64,000 bases of DNA, from the NCBI GenBank assembly GCA_003576915.1, contig QEVF01000007.1, forward strand, positions 1 to 64,000, read 5' to 3'. A model generated the notes under the pieces. That model saw only the letters and a list, made by a program, of their open reading frames with translations, had not been told where the DNA came from and made no database searches. The DNA comes from Planctomycetota bacterium (lineage in GTDB: Bacteria > Planctomycetota > UBA8742 > UBA2392). Below, in pieces: positions 62,001 to 64,000 of this stretch. Position numbers and translations under genes: made by a program. The stretch's first letter is position 1. Each line of letters starts with the position of its first letter.

Positions 62001-62062
62001 GGTGCGTAGTCAAGGTTGAAGCGCTTGGCGGAATAGGCGCGTGGGTCTTTCGTCGCGGTCAT
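59045..62062 (-). CDS. FAD-linked oxidase with Fe-S domains (GlcD/D-lactate dehydrogenase-type)
   Basis: A 1005-residue fusion. An N-terminal PCMH FAD-binding domain (GAGSGVAGQSLGQG, TLGAMIANNSGG) and cap domain (HGGEGNLH, SGEHGDG) are followed by two [4Fe-4S] ferredoxin motifs (CHGCGKCRTYCP, CIACGQCLVDCP). Two CCG domains follow (LNCCGIS ... PCHSR ... AGCCGLSG). Such one-chain GlcD-GlcF proteins oxidise 2-hydroxy acids such as D-lactate or glycolate and pass electrons to the quinone pool. It is divergent from a MarR regulator whose operator lies between them. Confidence 0.92.
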   Translation of the reverse strand: MTATKDPRAYSAKRFNLDYAPLRRAVKGRVRDDELTRALYASSASIVEVWPSCIVEPKDADDVLATVNFARERGIPVTARGAGSGVAGQSLGQGIIIDFSVHMNGLLEVNPQQGYARVQPGLVKDDFDAELGTYGMFFPPDPSSSPWCTLGAMIANNSGGAKSIRYGTTKDYLLELDVLLMSGERVKLRELEVLPEGRIQFPPDASPGERRLAESVLELLRSRRAVIKAHRPESSRNAAGYNIFDALHRPLSPAPGGEPPRHYWSDEDIGGGEWGGVLDMPKLFCGSEGTLGLLLEARLRVVNQPRFQAGAELYFESNEKMAEGILKLNATQPTKLEVLDRSFIDVAARSDPKLAAGIPERLKSMLIVEYWANSEAEARASVDAALAAVAAGQGPAFAAKPAYNPADLERAWTVRKVASPILSRVKGDLKPTRWIEDCAVPPWRLPQFIDGFKAICDRHGFSAALFGHGGEGNLHVNPFVNVKDAEHRRRMREAADELLALIQELKGTVSGEHGDGIMRSPYLARQYGEAFGVMVRVKELFDPRYLLNPLTKIVHTPREITDYLRCGEDYARVPTGTALDRPEVLEEIEKCHGCGKCRTYCPLMRVGKDEKYTARAKANLLRAVVGGRLDASFLLDAEFKANMDLCIACGQCLVDCPTQVDIPGIAMAFREQYVERKGKGGVVADLMSKPDRIGKTGAALAGVTNTLLKNRFLRGLAQQITGLDERRKLPRLAKGRGLRPLAPLQVPAELRAKLPKEAVVFPGCFAEYYDPDGERNTLIEILSALGIVVHAPELNCCGISKITQGDVKGARPDLTENVQRLIDFVQRGAKVMFSAPSCMLAAKREWPRIVGSAAAQKVADACTDAHEFLLKVFSHEAMGAQLAPLKRGVAYHVPCHSRVLGVAQPAMKLLDLVDGGKTVNLDAGCCGLSGTFGLKTDNFDMSMKIAMPLYNRINRLKPEVVSSSCGVCQTQIRQGVENYDGSKVSPDSPDVMHPLRLLYEALPKR

Positions 62063-62134
62063 GGATGTCTTATCGGAAACGGAGCCTGCCCGGCCCAGAG
62101 GATTTTAGCAGGCCCGTCGTGGTGGTTCCCGGCC

Positions 62135-62184
62135 CAATCGTTCCATGTTCGTTCAATGTGAGCTAACATTGTCCCGAACGATTG
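62135..62184. promoter_or_regulatory. Nested palindromic operator between the oxidoreductase and marR
   Basis: Perfect outer arms CAATCGTTC (62135-62143) and GAACGATTG (62176-62184) enclose inner arms CAATGT (62154-62159) and ACATTG (62166-62171), plus GTTCG (62147-62151)/CGAAC (62175-62179). A palindrome of this size 10 bases before marR is a typical MarR self-operator and could also repress the divergent gene. Confidence 0.75.
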
Positions 62185-62194
62185 AGGAACCTCC

Positions 62195-62635
62195 GTGGAA
62201 ACCCGCACTGAACCTGTCACTCGCAGCCAGGCCCTTGGCAAGATCATCGTCACCGGCCAGCAGGTGTTTCGCCTTGTTACGCGGCTGGTACGCCGCTACG
62301 AACTCACCGAAAGCCAGTACAACGCCCTGCGCATCCTTCGCGGCGCAGAGCGCCGCGAAGAGCATCTGACCCAGGCCGAACTCGCCGAGCGGCTGATTGC
62401 CAGCCGCGCCAACACCACCTGGATTCTGGACAAGCTGCAGGAGCGAAAGCTGATCCAGCGCAAGGAGCACAGGGATCGCCGCAAGAACATCGTGGAGATC
62501 ACCGTGGCGGGCCAGAAGCTGTTGTCGCGCATCGATCCTGAATGGGAGGCGATGCTGGACACGTTCATGCGCGAGGTCAGCAGCGACGACCTTGAGCACC
62601 TGGCCGCCATTCTCGGCAAGTTCCGTTTCAACTGA
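62195..62635 (+). CDS. MarR-family transcriptional regulator
   Basis: A 146-residue protein with GTG start at 62195 (GAGG at 62184-62187). The winged helix-turn-helix is at about residues 35-110 (LTESQYNALRILRG, LTQAELAERLIASRANTTWILDKL, KEHRDRRKNIVEIT), flanked by dimerising helices. It probably binds the palindrome just upstream and responds to a small ligand. LOG and a peptidase gene follow in the same direction. Confidence 0.9.
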   Translation: METRTEPVTRSQALGKIIVTGQQVFRLVTRLVRRYELTESQYNALRILRGAERREEHLTQAELAERLIASRANTTWILDKLQERKLIQRKEHRDRRKNIVEITVAGQKLLSRIDPEWEAMLDTFMREVSSDDLEHLAAILGKFRFN

Positions 62636-62642
62636 TGTCGCC

Positions 62643-63434
62643 ATGTCCAACGACGAACAGGACACGGACATGCCGCTGGAGGGCCCGCCGCAGGCCCAGT
62701 GGGGGCATGTGGCGCGCCAGGGCGACGACACCGAGCTGCTCAAGGGCCCGCAATCACGCCTGAGCGAGCTGGCTCGCATGTACCGCATCATGCGCGACGT
62801 CTTTCGCGGGTTGCGCGCGTTGCACTTCGTCGGGCCCTGCGTGACCATTTTCGGCTCGGCGCGCTTTGGCGAGGGCAACCGCTATTACTCCCTGGCGCGC
62901 GACGCCGCGGCGCGCATCGCTTCCACAGGTTTCACCATCATGACCGGGGGCGGCCCGGGCATTATGGAGGCCGCCAACCGCGGGGCGCGCGACGTGAAGG
63001 CGCCCAGCGTGGGCTGCAACATTGAATTGCCCTTTGAGCAGAAGCCCAACGCCTATCTCGACCGCTTTGTGGAGTTCCGCTACTTCTTTGTGCGCAAGAT
63101 GATGCTGGTGAAGTACAGCTATGCCTTTGTGGCTTTGCCCGGCGGCTTTGGCACCATGGACGAGATTTTTGAAACGGCCACGCTGGTGCAGACCGGCAAG
63201 ATCAGTGATTTTCCCATTGTGCTGATGGGCCGGGATTACTGGAGCCCGCTGATGGACTTCCTACGCGACAAAATGCTGGCCGCCGGTGCCATCAGCTCCG
63301 AGGATGTGGAACGCATCCATCTGACCGATTCAGCGGATGAAGCCGCGCGCATCATTGCCGAGCGCACGGCGGGCCAGTTCGGCTTGAGCAGGGGCCGGCG
63401 CGCTCGGCGACGCTGGTTCTTCTTTGAGCGCTAA
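62643..63434 (+). CDS. LOG-family protein (TIGR00730-type)
   Basis: A 263-residue Rossmann-fold protein with the family motifs GGGPGIMEA and PGGFGTMDE and the nucleotide-binding start (VTIFGSARFGEGN). Characterised LOG proteins hydrolyse cytokinin riboside 5'-monophosphates or purine nucleotides. Bacterial roles vary. It begins 7 bases after marR. An N-terminal extension of about 55 acidic residues and a basic tail (SRGRRARRRWFFFER) are additional. Confidence 0.88.
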   Translation: MSNDEQDTDMPLEGPPQAQWGHVARQGDDTELLKGPQSRLSELARMYRIMRDVFRGLRALHFVGPCVTIFGSARFGEGNRYYSLARDAAARIASTGFTIMTGGGPGIMEAANRGARDVKAPSVGCNIELPFEQKPNAYLDRFVEFRYFFVRKMMLVKYSYAFVALPGGFGTMDEIFETATLVQTGKISDFPIVLMGRDYWSPLMDFLRDKMLAAGAISSEDVERIHLTDSADEAARIIAERTAGQFGLSRGRRARRRWFFFER

Positions 63435-63448
63435 AACCAGGAGCAGGC

Positions 63449-64000
63449 ATGAAGCTTTCACTTCTTTGCGCCATGGCAGGACTTCTCGCCGCATGCACGG
63501 GCCCGGCCCGCACACCGGCGCCCGATGCCGCCCCCCACACGGCCTCTGAGGCGCGGCCGGCCCGGCCGCAGAATCGGCCCGCCGAGAAACCTGAAGCCGC
63601 GCAGCCTGCCGAGACACCCAGGGCGGCGCAGCCCGATGACAAGCCGGCGGACGTCAAGCGCGGCAAGCTCGAGGATGCCGACGAACCGGAGCAGAAGCGC
63701 GCCCTGGAGATCATTGAGCGCGTGACGGGGCTCAAGTTCAAGAAGGCCATTTCTGTCTACGTTTACACGCCTGAAGACCTCGCGGCCGAGATGAAGGAGT
63801 GGGGAGGCGACTTCGTGCCCGAGAACATCCTGGGCTTTTACAAGCCCTCGACCAAGGCCTTCTATCTGGTGCCCAAGGCGGCCGGCAACAAGCGGAGTTT
63901 CGGCCTGCGGGTGCATGAGGCGACTCATGCGCTGCAGGATCAGCACTTCGATCTGACTCTGCTGCACCAGAGCGTGAAGACGACGGATCAGGACCACGCC
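63449..64000 (+). CDS. Zinc-metallopeptidase-like lipoprotein (truncated by window end)
   Basis: An open frame from ATG 63449 (AGGAG at 63439-63443) to the window edge. The lipobox LLAAC (Cys16) is followed by a Pro/Ala-rich linker of about 55 residues. A helical domain then leads to RVHEATHALQDQHFDL, which contains HExxH, the zinc-binding motif of gluzincin-type peptidases. The C-terminal half is missing. It follows the LOG gene and is probably in the marR operon. Confidence 0.78.
   Translation, partial: MKLSLLCAMAGLLAACTGPARTPAPDAAPHTASEARPARPQNRPAEKPEAAQPAETPRAAQPDDKPADVKRGKLEDADEPEQKRALEIIERVTGLKFKKAISVYVYTPEDLAAEMKEWGGDFVPENILGFYKPSTKAFYLVPKAAGNKRSFGLRVHEATHALQDQHFDLTLLHQSVKTTDQDHA

Overview
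This is a GC-rich bacterial chromosome segment of about 64 kb with roughly 65 tightly packed genes. They sit in short operons of alternating direction. I see no rRNA, complete tRNA or CRISPR array. The gene repertoire suggests Planctomycetota or a related uncultured PVC-type lineage: large carboxypeptidase-regulatory-domain surface proteins, an NPCBM protein, a COG3014/LpoB pair, a succinylornithine-type transcarbamylase, a baeRF translation factor, paired chaperonins and many zinc-ribbon plus membrane-anchor proteins. That assignment is inference, since no phylogenetic marker was analysed.

Layout. 0-0.9 kb is an AT-richer accessory fragment: the tail of one gene and two small orphan genes between near-identical repeats. 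1.2-11.4 kb holds an exported STN-domain protein, small membrane/coiled-coil proteins, a Nudix hydrolase, a RAYT-type transposase coupled to a KorA-like gene, a SirB1/TPR lipoprotein, a 1087-residue Ig-like repeat protein and an NPCBM protein. 11.7-18.6 kb is a proteostasis block (groEL1, a small orphan, groES, groEL2, dnaJ, grpE, an FmdB-type zinc ribbon). 18.7-31.2 kb has exported proteins, HflX, a PilM/GspL-PilO pair, an efflux adaptor, Pcp, HemD and a YqaA-type membrane protein. 31.5-42.9 kb carries SppA, a lone B12-binding domain, LipA, baeRF, phosphomannomutase, transcarbamylase, a probable selenoprotein, a tandem UspA, a PEGA lipoprotein and MurD.

43.0-49.4 kb, minus strand, is the most striking locus. 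It is an eight-gene run with a Vps4-like AAA ATPase carrying an N-terminal MIT-like domain, a second protein with two MIT-like domains, and three short coiled-coil proteins with ESCRT-III/Snf7 architecture (amphipathic MG(I/F/L) N-terminus, basic helical hairpin, acidic C-tail). It also encodes a double zinc-ribbon tail-anchored protein, a two-TM protein and an orphan first gene. I read it as a bacterial ESCRT-III/Vps4-like membrane-remodelling module: polymer subunits, the ATPase that disassembles them, MIT adaptors and membrane anchors.

49.6-64 kb has an ABC exporter, an AlkA-like glycosylase, a Pro-rich zinc-ribbon membrane protein, the COG3014/LpoB pair, a pseudouridine synthase, exported proteins, a GlcD-type FAD/Fe-S oxidoreductase divergent from a MarR regulator with a clear operator, LOG, and the start of a zinc-peptidase lipoprotein.

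Other signals: (1) an in-frame UGA in the thioredoxin motif (W-U-G-P-C) followed by a SECIS-like hairpin; (2) two interleaved perfect inverted repeats with pseudoknot topology upstream of groES; (3) a multi-hairpin interspersed repeat found directly after stop codons.
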